A DNA stretch of 9,574 bases. Origin: Endomicrobiia bacterium (lineage in GTDB: Bacteria > Elusimicrobiota > Endomicrobiia > Endomicrobiales > Endomicrobiaceae). The DNA lies in contig BNVT01000042.1 in the NCBI GenBank assembly GCA_025998295.1, positions 1 to 9,574 of the forward strand, given 5' to 3'. Position 1 is the first letter of the stretch, and every line of letters begins with the position of its first letter. Of the stretch, positions 1 through 7,628 are shown one piece after another. Both the position numbers and the translations under genes were made by a program. The notes under the pieces were generated by a model. It ran no database searches and had not been told where the DNA came from. It saw only the letters and a program-made list of their open reading frames with translations.

Positions 1-130
1 TCTTTTATCAAATGCTTTCTTTACTCCCATTAATACTAAATCCATTACACATATGACCTAACTGCTTTCTTTTTTGTTTCATAGTACTTCTATTGTACTT
101 TTGTATGTTAATTATGTAGGAGGTCTATTA

Positions 131-147
131 CTTTTCATGCGTTTGTC
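131..147. repeat. Half-copy of a palindromic repeat arm
   Basis: The sequence CTTTTCATGCGTTTGTC matches the right arm of the palindromic elements at 2635-2753 and 8724-8813 (core TTCATGCGTTT). No matching left arm is visible between 1 and 130, so this is either a truncated copy or one end of an element whose other half has diverged. It lies 31 bp beyond the stop of the minus-strand glycosyltransferase-PAP2 gene. The match is direct observation; shared ancestry is inferred. Confidence 0.45.
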
Positions 148-178
148 ATGGGACGGGGTACTCCAATAAACAATTCTT

Positions 179-2281
179 CTATGGCGAAACCTTGTAGTGT
201 TTAGATAAACTTACTATTAAATAAGCGGAAAGGATTCCTATCAAAGCTCCACATAAAACATCGAACGGGAAGTGACTTCCTGCGTATATTCTGTAAAAAC
301 CTGAAAACAAGGCAAAGAATATATACCAATACCAGTATTTCTTTACTGTCATAAACATAAATGCGCATACCGAAACTGCGATTGAAGTATGACCTGAAGG
401 AAAAGAGTTGCTATGTATTTTTTCAAACAAAGTATTTACATCTCCATCGCTAAATACGCCTAGTGGGCGATATCTTCCAAAATAATATTTTAAGAAATAT
501 GTTACAGCAGCTCCCGTTGCTAGCACGATTGCCAAAAGCACAATGGTATTCCAAAAATTATCTTTTTTATTTTTCCATAATATCGCTATAGAAACTATTA
601 ATATCGTAAAAAAACTGACGTTAAAATTTATAGAATCACAGTAGGATATCGGGGCTGTGCAAAGATCTAAAAATTTACACTTCAGATCTGAATTTATGAA
701 TCCAAAAACTGCATGGTCAAATTTTATAAATTCTTGAAAGCACTCTTTCTTGGTGCCGATAGCATTCGATGCGTATTGATCAGGTAGTTTTGACGGGTTA
801 AACGATTTGCACAATGTAAAGAAAAAGCTTTCAATTTTTCTTTCTGATATGTAAACGGGGAACTCTTCAGTATCCGCATAGGATGTAAAAACTTTATCTC
901 CATACTCTTGCCTAGGATTTTTAAATAAATAATCATTGCAAATAAATAAGCCGTTCTTATTTTTCAAATTATGTTGCCAAAAATCAGTTTTACCATTTAT
1001 ACAAAATACCATTAATTCGGGAGCGGAGGTGACAAGTTTGTTTGCAATATAATTTCTATGTGTGAAAATAAAAGGTCTTTCGTTTGGCGGATATGAGTTT
1101 AATATTTTTTTTATTTCATTTCCTACTTCTTTCCATTTGTAAACATCATTTTTTACATCAATTCTTTCCAGCTTAGGAATTTTGTACACCATTTTTTCTA
1201 TTTGATCTTTAGGAGGAAATTTTTCTATAGGGAGCACTCTGTATAATACGCTCAAAGGCGCTATAGTAATCATAAATAACGCAAGTGCCCACGCTACATA
1301 GGAATACGCTCTGAATTGTTTTATATGCCAAAATTTTAATGTTAGGTGGGCTGCATAAATTGACAACACTAAATAACCAATTGCGGCCCAATGTGGTAAT
1401 GTTTCGTTAAATGTAGCCACTCCATTAAAAAAGACGAGGACTGGTAAAGAAAAACAAGCGATAATCAAAGCTGGTTGGTCTTTCTTTCGATACGCTTCTT
1501 TTACACATAGAAACGCCACAGCGATAAAAAATAAAAATAATAGAGGAGATATGCATTTAATCTGAGATTCTATGGATTTGCCAAAAAAAGTAAATGAGAA
1601 TTTTGACAAAGAACCACCAAGTCCATGGCTAAGCTGAAATCCAAAAGTTTCCCGGTTATTTTCAATGTTCCATACAACTACAGGCAAAAACATCAATATT
1701 GATATAATAATTGCTAAATATGGCTCCTTTTTTTTGAACCAAAATCTATGATATGGAGAAAGGATTAAAAACATAAAAATTGAAAAAGGTATAAGTACCG
1801 CATTATATTTTGAAAGCATTGCAAACCCTGTTATAATACCAAGCAAATACCAATAATTTTTATTATTTGTTTCTATAATCAATATAAAAATAAGTAATGC
1901 TAATGTCCAAAATAGAACAGGGAGCGAATTGGACATGGTAATTACAGATCCCAAGAACGAGAAAGCAGGCAAAACATTTAATAATAAAACGGTTGCAAAC
2001 GCAGTTTTTTCATTGTAGAGTTTTTTAGCACATATAAATAAAACCCAGCTTGCAAAAAAGAAAATTAAAACAGTTGGGAATTTGACTGCGAATTCGTTGT
2101 TTCCAAAAATTAGAGTCGATGTTTTAATTAAACATGCTATGAATGAGGGGTGATCGAAATACGACATATCTAGAAATTTAACATATACCCCATCTACAGT
2201 AAGACCGATTTTTCCTACTAAAAGTAGCCTTAAAGCAGTTGAAACAGTATTTACAACCCAGAACCAGAGTTTATAATTCAT
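179..2281 (-). CDS. GT39-type glycosyltransferase fused to PAP2 lipid phosphatase
   Basis: A 700-residue polytopic membrane protein. The N-terminal part (about 1-350) reads as an ArnT/PMT-like GT39 transferase, a family that moves a sugar from an undecaprenyl-linked donor to an acceptor outside the inner membrane: membrane segments, then YFDHP at 41-45 and FGNNEFAVKFP at about 59-69. A soluble stretch (about 355-550) leads to a C-terminal PAP2 phosphatase with all three signatures: K598-x6-R605-P606, PSGH at 628-631 and R664-x5-H670-x3-D674. The PAP2 half may recycle the lipid phosphate left after sugar transfer, which is inference. The ATG at 2281 is the furthest possible start because an in-frame TAA precedes it directly; no good Shine-Dalgarno is present. 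Oddity: the usual DEAYYW-type motif reads D30-G-V-Y and appears about four residues short, so glycosyl transfer may be impaired. The gene ends in TAG. The PAP2 call is very secure; the GT39 call is good. Confidence 0.88.
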   Translation of the reverse strand: MNYKLWFWVVNTVSTALRLLLVGKIGLTVDGVYVKFLDMSYFDHPSFIACLIKTSTLIFGNNEFAVKFPTVLIFFFASWVLFICAKKLYNEKTAFATVLLLNVLPAFSFLGSVITMSNSLPVLFWTLALLIFILIIETNNKNYWYLLGIITGFAMLSKYNAVLIPFSIFMFLILSPYHRFWFKKKEPYLAIIISILMFLPVVVWNIENNRETFGFQLSHGLGGSLSKFSFTFFGKSIESQIKCISPLLFLFFIAVAFLCVKEAYRKKDQPALIIACFSLPVLVFFNGVATFNETLPHWAAIGYLVLSIYAAHLTLKFWHIKQFRAYSYVAWALALFMITIAPLSVLYRVLPIEKFPPKDQIEKMVYKIPKLERIDVKNDVYKWKEVGNEIKKILNSYPPNERPFIFTHRNYIANKLVTSAPELMVFCINGKTDFWQHNLKNKNGLFICNDYLFKNPRQEYGDKVFTSYADTEEFPVYISERKIESFFFTLCKSFNPSKLPDQYASNAIGTKKECFQEFIKFDHAVFGFINSDLKCKFLDLCTAPISYCDSINFNVSFFTILIVSIAILWKNKKDNFWNTIVLLAIVLATGAAVTYFLKYYFGRYRPLGVFSDGDVNTLFEKIHSNSFPSGHTSIAVSVCAFMFMTVKKYWYWYIFFALFSGFYRIYAGSHFPFDVLCGALIGILSAYLIVSLSKHYKVSP

Positions 2282-2305
2282 TTACTTATTTTCTCAACAA
2301 TCCTC

Positions 2306-2311
2306 ATTATA
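2306..2311 (-). promoter_or_regulatory. Candidate -10 box for the GT39-PAP2 gene
   Basis: On the minus strand this reads TATAAT, a perfect -10 hexamer 24 bp before the ATG at 2281. No convincing TTGACA-like -35 lies at 16-18 bp; the upstream bases are AT-rich (TAGTTTAAC). A start site about 7 bp downstream would leave a leader of roughly 20 nt. Perfect -10 matches are common by chance in AT-rich DNA. Confidence 0.4.
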
Positions 2312-2350
2312 TTTTTGCTTAATTGTTAAACTATTGCCCTGCAGCTTGTT

Positions 2351-2587
2351 GCGGGGGAACCGCTTAAAGTAGTACAATTAGGCTATGGAAACGCTCAAAA
2401 GATGGACAGTATGTGCACTATCATTTTGTAACGCCCATAAAGTATAGAAAAGCTATATTGAATTTAGAGCGTTGTAATAGCCTACAAATAACAAAAGAAA
2501 TTGAGGAATGGTACAAAATAGAGCTTGAGCAAGAATAATTACAGCTCTTCAATTTCTGCTGCTGATACCGCGCGTCTTGCTGTGCGG
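2351..2587 (+). mobile_element. Possible short IS200/IS605-derived remnant with end hairpins
   Basis: A small stem-loop (GCGG-GGGAA-CCGC, 2351-2363) lies just before the transposase relic, and another (CCGCGC / GTGCGG with an 8-nt loop, 2568-2587) lies just after it. IS200/IS605 elements are single-strand transposons bounded by subterminal hairpins rather than inverted repeats, so this arrangement would fit a shrunken element. At about 240 bp it is far below the usual length of about 700 bp and would be non-autonomous. The element ends are not defined, and the hairpins alone are weak evidence. Confidence 0.35.
2385..2538 (+). pseudogene. Relic of IS200/IS605-family transposase (TnpA, N-terminal part)
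   Basis: An open frame from 2368 to the TAA at 2536-2538 reads SKDGQYVHYHFVTPIKYRKA and then continues to EIEEWYKIELEQE. The YHFVTPIKYRK block followed by an E-I-E-x-x-Y-x-I-E pattern is characteristic of the start of Y1 (HUH) transposases of the IS200 type. A plausible original ATG at 2385 (reading METLKR) is in a different frame, implying a small indel near 2395-2400. The protein stops at about 50 residues, before the HUH motif (expected shortly after) and the catalytic tyrosine of a roughly 130-150 residue enzyme. It is therefore inactive. Family recognition is from remembered motifs, not a search. Confidence 0.6.
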
Positions 2588-2591
2588 AGGT

Positions 2592-2774
2592 TCATTTGTC
2601 GCTTTCTCTTAAAAAAATGTCATTTGCTCCACGTGACAAACGCATAAAAGCTTTTTTAATTTTTGATTGTCTCAGGGCACTGCCAGATTGCAGTCTATGA
2701 AATTTGCTTAAACTTAAAATCAGCTGCCTGAGAGATTTTTTCATGCGTTTTACCTGATTTGCTCCATACTTCAT
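2592..2774 (-). other. Peptide frame across the palindromic repeat (KYGAN type), probably not a gene
   Basis: A 60-codon frame opening with MKYGANQVKRMKKSLRQ spans the whole palindromic element, and the repeat arms encode VKRMK and AFMRLS within it. The opening resembles the reading KYGANRAQMSKGFVRQ at 3158-3310, with KYGAN and RQ at identical spacing. No Shine-Dalgarno is clear and I recognise no family. It is most likely a decayed or repeat-borne frame. It is listed because the resemblance between the two peptides is hard to dismiss. Confidence 0.2.
2635..2753. repeat. 119-bp imperfect palindromic repeat element (copy 1)
   Basis: The left arm GACAAACGCATAAAAG (2635-2650) is near-complementary to the right arm TTTTTTCATGCGTTTTAC (2736-2753). 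Inside, TCTCAGGGCA (2670-2679) can pair with TGCCTGAGA (2725-2733), and CTGC/GCAG form a small loop at 2680-2693. The left 31 bases differ from the copy at 8724 at only two positions, and the right ends share an AGATT...TTTTCATGCGTTT block, while the interiors differ. Conserved ends with variable centres suggest a dispersed palindromic or MITE-like family. No target duplication is evident. Confidence 0.65.
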
Positions 2775-3311
2775 CAGTCAACACCTGCTTCATTTACTAT
2801 CACAGTAAATATATCATTTTATGTTGAAAAACAATTTTTTGTTTTATATTTTTCTTTTGATATTGCTAGGAAAAAAGATGAAGCAACCAACACAAGTCAA
2901 CGCAGTTACCTACAAAACAAACCCGTATAAAAAAATCACTGTAAAACACTTTAGTGTAAAATATCAAACACATACTGAACTTTTTTTGTCGCGTTATAAT
3001 TAGGTTTACAGCAAAGATATGGCAAAACCACAGCATGTCATTTTATTATAATCCCGTTGTTATTTTAATTCGTTTATCTTTGTTTGACAAAAGTCCAATA
3101 TGTTACGAGATTTCACAGCAAGTTGAAAAGACGCACACAATTTAGTATAAGTACGTGTTACAAATCCGCAAGGTCTAAGTTCAAAATTCTTCGTGTGTTA
3201 TAGCTTTGTCTTTTGAATTTTTGCCTCACAAAGCCCTTGCTCATTTGTGCTCTATTGGCTCCATATTTGCTTAGCAAAAAGTTCAAAGTACTGCGTTCCT
3301 TGTGTATGGAT
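2775..3311. other. Spacer without a convincing gene
   Basis: This stretch precedes the radical SAM gene. It contains a 7-bp inverted repeat ATTTACT/AGTAAAT (2792-2810) and a smaller one ACACT/AGTGT (2946-2957). A 60-codon plus-strand frame at 2821-3003 starts with a hydrophobic run (MLKNNFLFYIFLLILLGKK), but it has no ribosome site and its composition simply follows the AT-rich background; I do not call it a gene. The minus strand holds the KYGAN-type relic at 3158-3310. Otherwise I see nothing I can name. Confidence 0.5.
3158..3310 (-). pseudogene. Relic reading frame with KYGAN motif, unknown family
   Basis: Fifty codons are open between an in-frame TAA upstream and a TAA at 3158-3160, including SKYGANRAQMSKGFVRQKFK and RQSYNTRRILNL. 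There is no ATG before residue 23. The block KYGAN-x9-RQ has the same spacing as in the minus-strand frame starting at 2774. The nucleotide match is strongest over AARTATGGAGCMAAT and fades afterwards. I do not recognise a family. It is best seen as a decayed copy of some repeated short sequence, and its right end overlaps the radical SAM promoter region. Confidence 0.2.
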
Positions 3312-3317
3312 TATAAT
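3312..3317 (+). promoter_or_regulatory. Candidate -10 box for the radical SAM-rng operon
   Basis: A perfect TATAAT lies 47 bp before the ATG at 3365. The base run at the expected -35 position (TACTGC, 3289-3294) is a poor match to TTGACA. The region between the box and the start contains no clear Shine-Dalgarno. It is the best promoter candidate for the two-gene unit downstream, but is based only on the hexamer. Confidence 0.4.
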
Positions 3318-3364
3318 TTAATTGCGGTGCAACTCCATGGGATTTGCTCATAACATTGTAAATT

Positions 3365-5830
3365 ATGAAAAAACTATCTAGAATTGACGAAGTATTAAAT
3401 TTTGTACAAAAACCTGCAAGATACATAAACAACGAGTTAAACGCGCACCCGGCAGATATGTCGGCTGATTTTTCAGTAGTCTTATGTTTCCCGGATATTT
3501 ATGAAATTGGAGCTTCGAATTTAGGACTTGAAATTCTTTATCACTTGATTAACGAAAAGAAACTTGCCCGCTGTGAGAGAGCATTCGCCCCTGATAGTGA
3601 TTTAGAAGAGCTTTTAAAAAAAAATAAGCTTAGTCTATTCTCTTTGGAATCTCACAGCGGTTTGAAAAGTTTTGATATTTTAGGTTTTACAATTCAATGC
3701 GAGCTTGTTGCTACAAATATTATCAATATTCTTGACTTATCATATATTTCTGTATTTGCAAAAGTTAGGAAAGAAGATGAACCTTTGGTAATTGCTGGCG
3801 GTCCCGCATTAACTAATCCGGAACCTTTTTGTGATTTTTTTGATTTATTTGTTTTGGGTGATGGGGAAGAAGCTATAGAAGACATAATAAAAACATGTAG
3901 AGAATCTAAAAAAGCCGGTTTTTCAAAAGCGGAAACGTTAAAAAGATTATCAAAAATTGACGGTGTCTATGTTCCGTCTTTTTATAATGTTGAATATAAT
4001 GATGATAATACGATAAAATCTGTAACGCCTGTATTAGAAGATGTAAAACCTGTTGTAAATAAGAGGCTTTTAAGTCTCGAAACAGCGTATTTCCCTGAAA
4101 GAAAAATAATCCCTTTTGTTGAAACCGTACATAACAGGTTAAATATTGAAGTTGCAAGAGGATGTCCTGGGCAATGCCGTTTTTGTCAGGCATCAAAATA
4201 TTATCATCCATGGAGACAAAGACCTCTTGAGAAATTGCTAGATCTTGTAAAAAAAGGGATAAAGTCTACGGGGTTTGAAGAGATTGCTTTTTTATCCCTT
4301 TCGTGTAGCGATTACAAGCAATTGGATAAGTTGTTAATCGAGACAAATAATTTGTACGGGAAATCTAATCTGAATATTTCGCTTCCTTCTTTAAGGTGTA
4401 ACGAGCGTTCTCTTAAAATAGTTCAATACATCAACAGAAGCAAAAGACCTACGCTTACTTTTGCCCCTGAAGCCGGTTCAGACAGATTACGCAATGTAAT
4501 AGGCAAATACCTTTCTGAAAAACAAATAGTTGAAACATTGCTTATTGCAAATTCACTAGGCTGGAAAACCATAAAACTTTATTTTATGATAGGGTTTCCG
4601 ACAGAAACTGATGAAGATATAACTGGGATAGAACGTCTTGTTAAGCTTGTCAGAAAAGCAGCCAAAGGATTAAGTTTTAATATTACAGTGTCGCCTTTTG
4701 TGCCAAAAGCCCAGACGGCTTTTCAGTGGTTGGCAATGGCAGATACCGATGAAATAAAACGGAAAATAGACATTTTAAATAGATTGCTTCCGGCGACCGT
4801 AAAAGCTCATAATTACAAGGCAAGTGTCATAGAAGCCTTAATTGCAAAAGGTGACAGGCGTCTTTCAGCTGTAATTTATAAAGCATGGCAGAAAGGAGCG
4901 AGATTTGACCAATGGGCTGACAAATTTGGCAACAATATATGGGACGAATCTCTTGCGGAATGTAATATAAATTTAGGTTTTTATGTTTACAGAGACAGAA
5001 GTTATGATGAAATTTTGCCATGGGAGCATTTGCATTTCGGCGTTTCAAAAGGAGATTTATATGCCGATTATGTAAAGGGTATAAATGAAACTGCAGATAT
5101 TGTGTCCAAGCAGCTTGATAAATCTAACTGTTCTTTACCTGTAAATTATGTAGAACCTAAAATTTCAGTATTGCCGCCTGCAATTAGGTTTAGACTTCGT
5201 TTTTCTAAAAAAGGAGCAGTCAGGTTTGTGTCTCATTTAGAACAAATAGAAGTTTTTAGAAGAGCGGCCAGGCGTTCTAATCTTCCTGTGGCATTTACAG
5301 CAGGGTTTAGTCCTCAAGTTAAGTCGTCTTACGGATCGCCTCTTTCTGTGGGATATGAAAGCTTGTGCGAATATATGGAATTGTATTTTACGCAAAAAGT
5401 TAGCGCGGAAAATGTCAAAATGGAAATTTCAAACGTGCTCCCAAATGGATTTAAATTGTTAGATTTAAAAAAGGTACCTTTAGCCTTTCCCGCTATAGAC
5501 ATTTTGTCAAATGTAGCTGAATATAAAATTAGTAACACAGGCATTTCAATGGAAGAAATCGACAAGTTTTTATCTCAAGATAAAATTTTAATTAAAAAAA
5601 CGAAAAAGGGTAAGAGCGTTGAAATTGATGCTAAACCTTTAATAAGATTTTTTCGAAGTGAAGCGGGTGTACTGAAATTACAACTTCGTTTTGGAAGCGG
5701 TAAAACATTAAAGCCTGAACTGATTTTACAAAAGATGTTAGAAAATCAAGAAAATTTTGCAAGAATATACAATGTGGAAAGAACGGAGTTATATGTTGAG
5801 ACAAAAAGTGGACAAATATACAAACCCTAA
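3365..5830 (+). CDS. Radical SAM protein, TIGR03960 type fused to DUF2344
   Basis: An 821-residue fusion. Residues 1-250 match the B12-binding-like front part of the TIGR03960 family: FPDIYEIGASNLGLEILYH near 41-59, then SLESHSGLKSFDILGFTIQ, and a GGPALTNPEPF block followed by LGDGEEA. The radical SAM core carries C267-P-G-Q-C271-R-F-C274, the CX3CX2C ligands of a 4Fe-4S cluster that cleaves S-adenosylmethionine. From about residue 608 comes a DUF2344 (TIGR03936) domain: RFRLRFSKKGAVRFVSHLEQ, then AFTAGFSPQVKSSYGSPLSVG. Both domains are complete. The substrate of this family is not established as far as I know; frequent linkage to RNase E/G genes suggests an RNA-related role, which is inference. 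The ATG at 3365 aligns with the family's N-terminus although no good Shine-Dalgarno precedes it. The stop lies 27 bp before rng, so the two are probably co-transcribed. Confidence 0.93.
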   Translation: MKKLSRIDEVLNFVQKPARYINNELNAHPADMSADFSVVLCFPDIYEIGASNLGLEILYHLINEKKLARCERAFAPDSDLEELLKKNKLSLFSLESHSGLKSFDILGFTIQCELVATNIINILDLSYISVFAKVRKEDEPLVIAGGPALTNPEPFCDFFDLFVLGDGEEAIEDIIKTCRESKKAGFSKAETLKRLSKIDGVYVPSFYNVEYNDDNTIKSVTPVLEDVKPVVNKRLLSLETAYFPERKIIPFVETVHNRLNIEVARGCPGQCRFCQASKYYHPWRQRPLEKLLDLVKKGIKSTGFEEIAFLSLSCSDYKQLDKLLIETNNLYGKSNLNISLPSLRCNERSLKIVQYINRSKRPTLTFAPEAGSDRLRNVIGKYLSEKQIVETLLIANSLGWKTIKLYFMIGFPTETDEDITGIERLVKLVRKAAKGLSFNITVSPFVPKAQTAFQWLAMADTDEIKRKIDILNRLLPATVKAHNYKASVIEALIAKGDRRLSAVIYKAWQKGARFDQWADKFGNNIWDESLAECNINLGFYVYRDRSYDEILPWEHLHFGVSKGDLYADYVKGINETADIVSKQLDKSNCSLPVNYVEPKISVLPPAIRFRLRFSKKGAVRFVSHLEQIEVFRRAARRSNLPVAFTAGFSPQVKSSYGSPLSVGYESLCEYMELYFTQKVSAENVKMEISNVLPNGFKLLDLKKVPLAFPAIDILSNVAEYKISNTGISMEEIDKFLSQDKILIKKTKKGKSVEIDAKPLIRFFRSEAGVLKLQLRFGSGKTLKPELILQKMLENQENFARIYNVERTELYVETKSGQIYKP

Positions 5831-5857
5831 ATATATGTAGAGAATGGTTAAAAAAAT

Positions 5858-7285
5858 ATGAAAAAAGAAATAGTAGTTAATAGAACTCTTGAAGAAACAA
5901 AAATTGCTGTACTCGAAGATGGCAAGCTTTTTGATTTGTTTATTGAAAGAAGAGAATCTGAAAAAATATTGAATAATATTTATAAAGGAACTGTAAAAAA
6001 TATCGTTCTTGCTCTTGGATCTGCATTTGTAGATATAGGGCTTGGTAAAGACGCGTATCTTGGCGTTGATGACATAATATCGTCGCATGATGAAAAAAAT
6101 ATTGAGAATATGGTTAAAGTAGGACAAGAGATTATGCTTCAGGTTTATAAAGAACCTATAAGGACAAAAGGTCCTAAAGCAACTACGGATATTTCTCTTC
6201 CAGGTAGACTTCTAGTATATATGCCTTTCAGTAATAATATCGGAATATCAAAAAATATTGGGAACCGTCAGGAATATGACAGATTGAAGAGTATCATTAC
6301 GAAAGTTAAAAAAGATATCCCGGGTGGTATCATAGTAAGAACAGAGGCCGAAGAAGCCACTGAAGCTGAGATTAAAAATGAAGTAAAATATTTAATAAGA
6401 CTTTGGGCATCTATAAAAGAAAGGTTTAACGATGCAAAACCAATGAGTCTTATACATAAAGATTTAGGCATAGTCTTTCAGACAGTAAGAGATTATTTTA
6501 CAGATGATGTTGTTCTTATGCATATAGACTCGCAAAAAGAGTTTAAGGATGTTACAGAATTTGTGAAAATAATATCTCCTGAATTTCTTGACATGATTGC
6601 TCTTTATAAAGGCAAAATACCCATATTTAAAGCATACGGTATTGAAGAAGAAATAAAAAGACTGCGTTCCAACAAGGCAATGCTTCAATCAGGCGGATAT
6701 CTTATAATACAAGAAGCAGAGTCTCTTTGTGCGATAGATGTTAACAGCGGAAAATTTACAGCGAACTCTTCGCAGGAAGGTACTGCCGTTTTTACAAATC
6801 TTGAAGCCGCTGAAGAAGTTGCAAGACAGTTAAGGCTAAGAAATATTGGGGGCATAATTGTTATTGATTTCATAGATATGCAAAAAGCTGCAAACAGGCA
6901 AAAAGTTTTAGAAAAACTTTACCAAGCTACAAAAGGCGATAAAGCAAAAATAAAAATATTACCCATAACAAGACTTGGACTTATAGAAATGACAAGACAG
7001 AGAAAAAGAGAGTCTTTATTTGCTCTTCTTGGAGACACATGTCCTGTTTGTCGCGGATTAGGACTTGTTCTTTCAAAAGAGTCTATTTTTATTAATGTTT
7101 GCGATGAAATAGCCCAGCTTAATGTTAAAGGTCATCATGGAAAAATAAAAATAAAATTAGATCCTGATGTCGTTGAATATTTTAAGAAAAGAAAATCAAG
7201 ACTTGAAGAATTATTTAACGCGAAATTTGAGATTAAAGCAAACGCGGAAGTATCTCGAGAAGAATATCAAATTGTTTTTGAATAG
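5858..7285 (+). CDS. rng: Ribonuclease G (RNase E/G family)
   Basis: A 475-residue endoribonuclease, close to the roughly 490 usual for RNase G and lacking the long scaffold tail of RNase E. It cuts single-stranded AU-rich RNA in rRNA maturation and mRNA decay in the cytoplasm. The start MKKEIVVNRTLEETKIAVLE fits the family N-terminus. The S1 RNA-binding domain begins near residue 39 (NIYKGTVKNIV, then SAFVDIGLGKDAYLG). The DNase I-like catalytic part carries the two magnesium-binding aspartates D294 (AIDVNSG) and D337 (VIDFIDM). The zinc-link CPVC lies at 395-398, joining subunits in known homologues. All key residues are present, so it should be active. It follows the radical SAM gene by 27 bp on the same strand; only a weak purine-rich ribosome site (AGAGAATGG) is seen. 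The gene ends in TAG. The usual neighbours rplU-rpmA do not follow here. Confidence 0.96.
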   Translation: MKKEIVVNRTLEETKIAVLEDGKLFDLFIERRESEKILNNIYKGTVKNIVLALGSAFVDIGLGKDAYLGVDDIISSHDEKNIENMVKVGQEIMLQVYKEPIRTKGPKATTDISLPGRLLVYMPFSNNIGISKNIGNRQEYDRLKSIITKVKKDIPGGIIVRTEAEEATEAEIKNEVKYLIRLWASIKERFNDAKPMSLIHKDLGIVFQTVRDYFTDDVVLMHIDSQKEFKDVTEFVKIISPEFLDMIALYKGKIPIFKAYGIEEEIKRLRSNKAMLQSGGYLIIQEAESLCAIDVNSGKFTANSSQEGTAVFTNLEAAEEVARQLRLRNIGGIIVIDFIDMQKAANRQKVLEKLYQATKGDKAKIKILPITRLGLIEMTRQRKRESLFALLGDTCPVCRGLGLVLSKESIFINVCDEIAQLNVKGHHGKIKIKLDPDVVEYFKKRKSRLEELFNAKFEIKANAEVSREEYQIVFE

Positions 7286-7360
7286 ACTTCGCACATGTAA
7301 TACCTATTGCAATCCTCAGTTCAAAGATTTCACAAGTATTATGTATTACAACAAAGGTGA

Positions 7361-7390
7361 TATTGCAGTAACGCTAGTATTACTGCAATA
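7361..7390. repeat. Inverted repeat downstream of rng
   Basis: TATTGCAGTAA (7361-7371) and TTACTGCAATA (7380-7390) are exact complements with an 8-base loop, 75 bp after the rng stop. No run of T follows on either strand, so it does not look like a classical Rho-independent terminator. It could protect the rng 3' end or mark the upstream edge of the tandem duplication, which begins immediately after it at 7391. Confidence 0.6.
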
Positions 7391-7438
7391 AAGAAGTATT
7401 AGCAGTGCAGATGGTTTTTTAATTCTTTAAAAAAGACT

Positions 7439-7553
7439 GAAGTTGTCTAGAGGGTAGATTTTAATGACAAAGGAGGAAATGCCAAAAAAGAAGACCGGAG
7501 TTGTGAAGTTGTCTAGAAATGGCAGATTTTAATGATAAAGGAGGAAATAACAC
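7439..7553 (+). repeat. Two 66-bp leader sub-repeats before the first DUF5675 gene
   Basis: Each sub-repeat has the form GAAGTTGTCTAGA, a short spacer, AGATTTTAATGAYAAAGGAGGAAAT; copies start at 7439 and 7505. The 66-bp period equals 22 codons. A 22-codon frame MTKEEMPKKKTGVVKLSRNG...F runs from 7464 to the TAA at 7530-7532. After an apparent frame change, the second repeat reads ILMIKEEITHRMIAQ and then stop. Whether these are translated leader peptides or the ruins of a repeat-containing gene is unclear. The AAAGGAGG in each repeat resembles a strong ribosome site but lies only 2 bp from the next ATG in the first. Confidence 0.6.
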
Positions 7554-7575
7554 ATAGGATGATTGCACAGTAGCA

Positions 7576-7598
7576 ACTTTATGCTTAAAGCATAAAGT
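7576..7598. promoter_or_regulatory. 23-bp perfect palindrome upstream of the first DUF5675 gene
   Basis: ACTTTATGCTT-A-AAGCATAAAGT is a perfect 11-bp dyad around a single central base, 30 bp before the ATG at 7629. There is no T-tract, so it is not a terminator. Perfect symmetry and position fit an operator for a dimeric regulator, or a hairpin in the 5' leader. It is kept almost unchanged in the second unit at 8070-8090. Confidence 0.5.
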
Positions 7599-7616
7599 AA
7601 AATAAACGATGTAAAA

Positions 7617-7622
7617 AAGGAG
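7617..7622 (+). promoter_or_regulatory. Ribosome binding site of the first DUF5675 gene
   Basis: AAGGAG lies 6 bases before the ATG at 7629, near-ideal spacing. The matching position of the second unit reads AAGAAG (8108-8113), a weaker site. This fixes the start of the first gene and is one sign that the second copy is decaying. Confidence 0.75.
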
Positions 7623-7628
7623 ATCTAA

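Noticed and set aside
1..45. Start of a minus-strand gene (MDLVLMGVKKAFDKR) running off the left edge
   Set aside because: Only 15 codons are visible and no convincing ribosome site precedes it; cannot be judged from this window.
2539..2595. Minus-strand peptide MNLRTARRAVSAAEIEEL as a gene end
   Set aside because: Composition looks protein-like and GC-richer, but it is 18 codons long, overlaps the possible transposon hairpin and matches no family I can name.
2821..3003. 60-codon small membrane protein gene
   Set aside because: Hydrophobic start, but no ribosome site, AT-driven composition, and no recognisable family; not distinguishable from chance.
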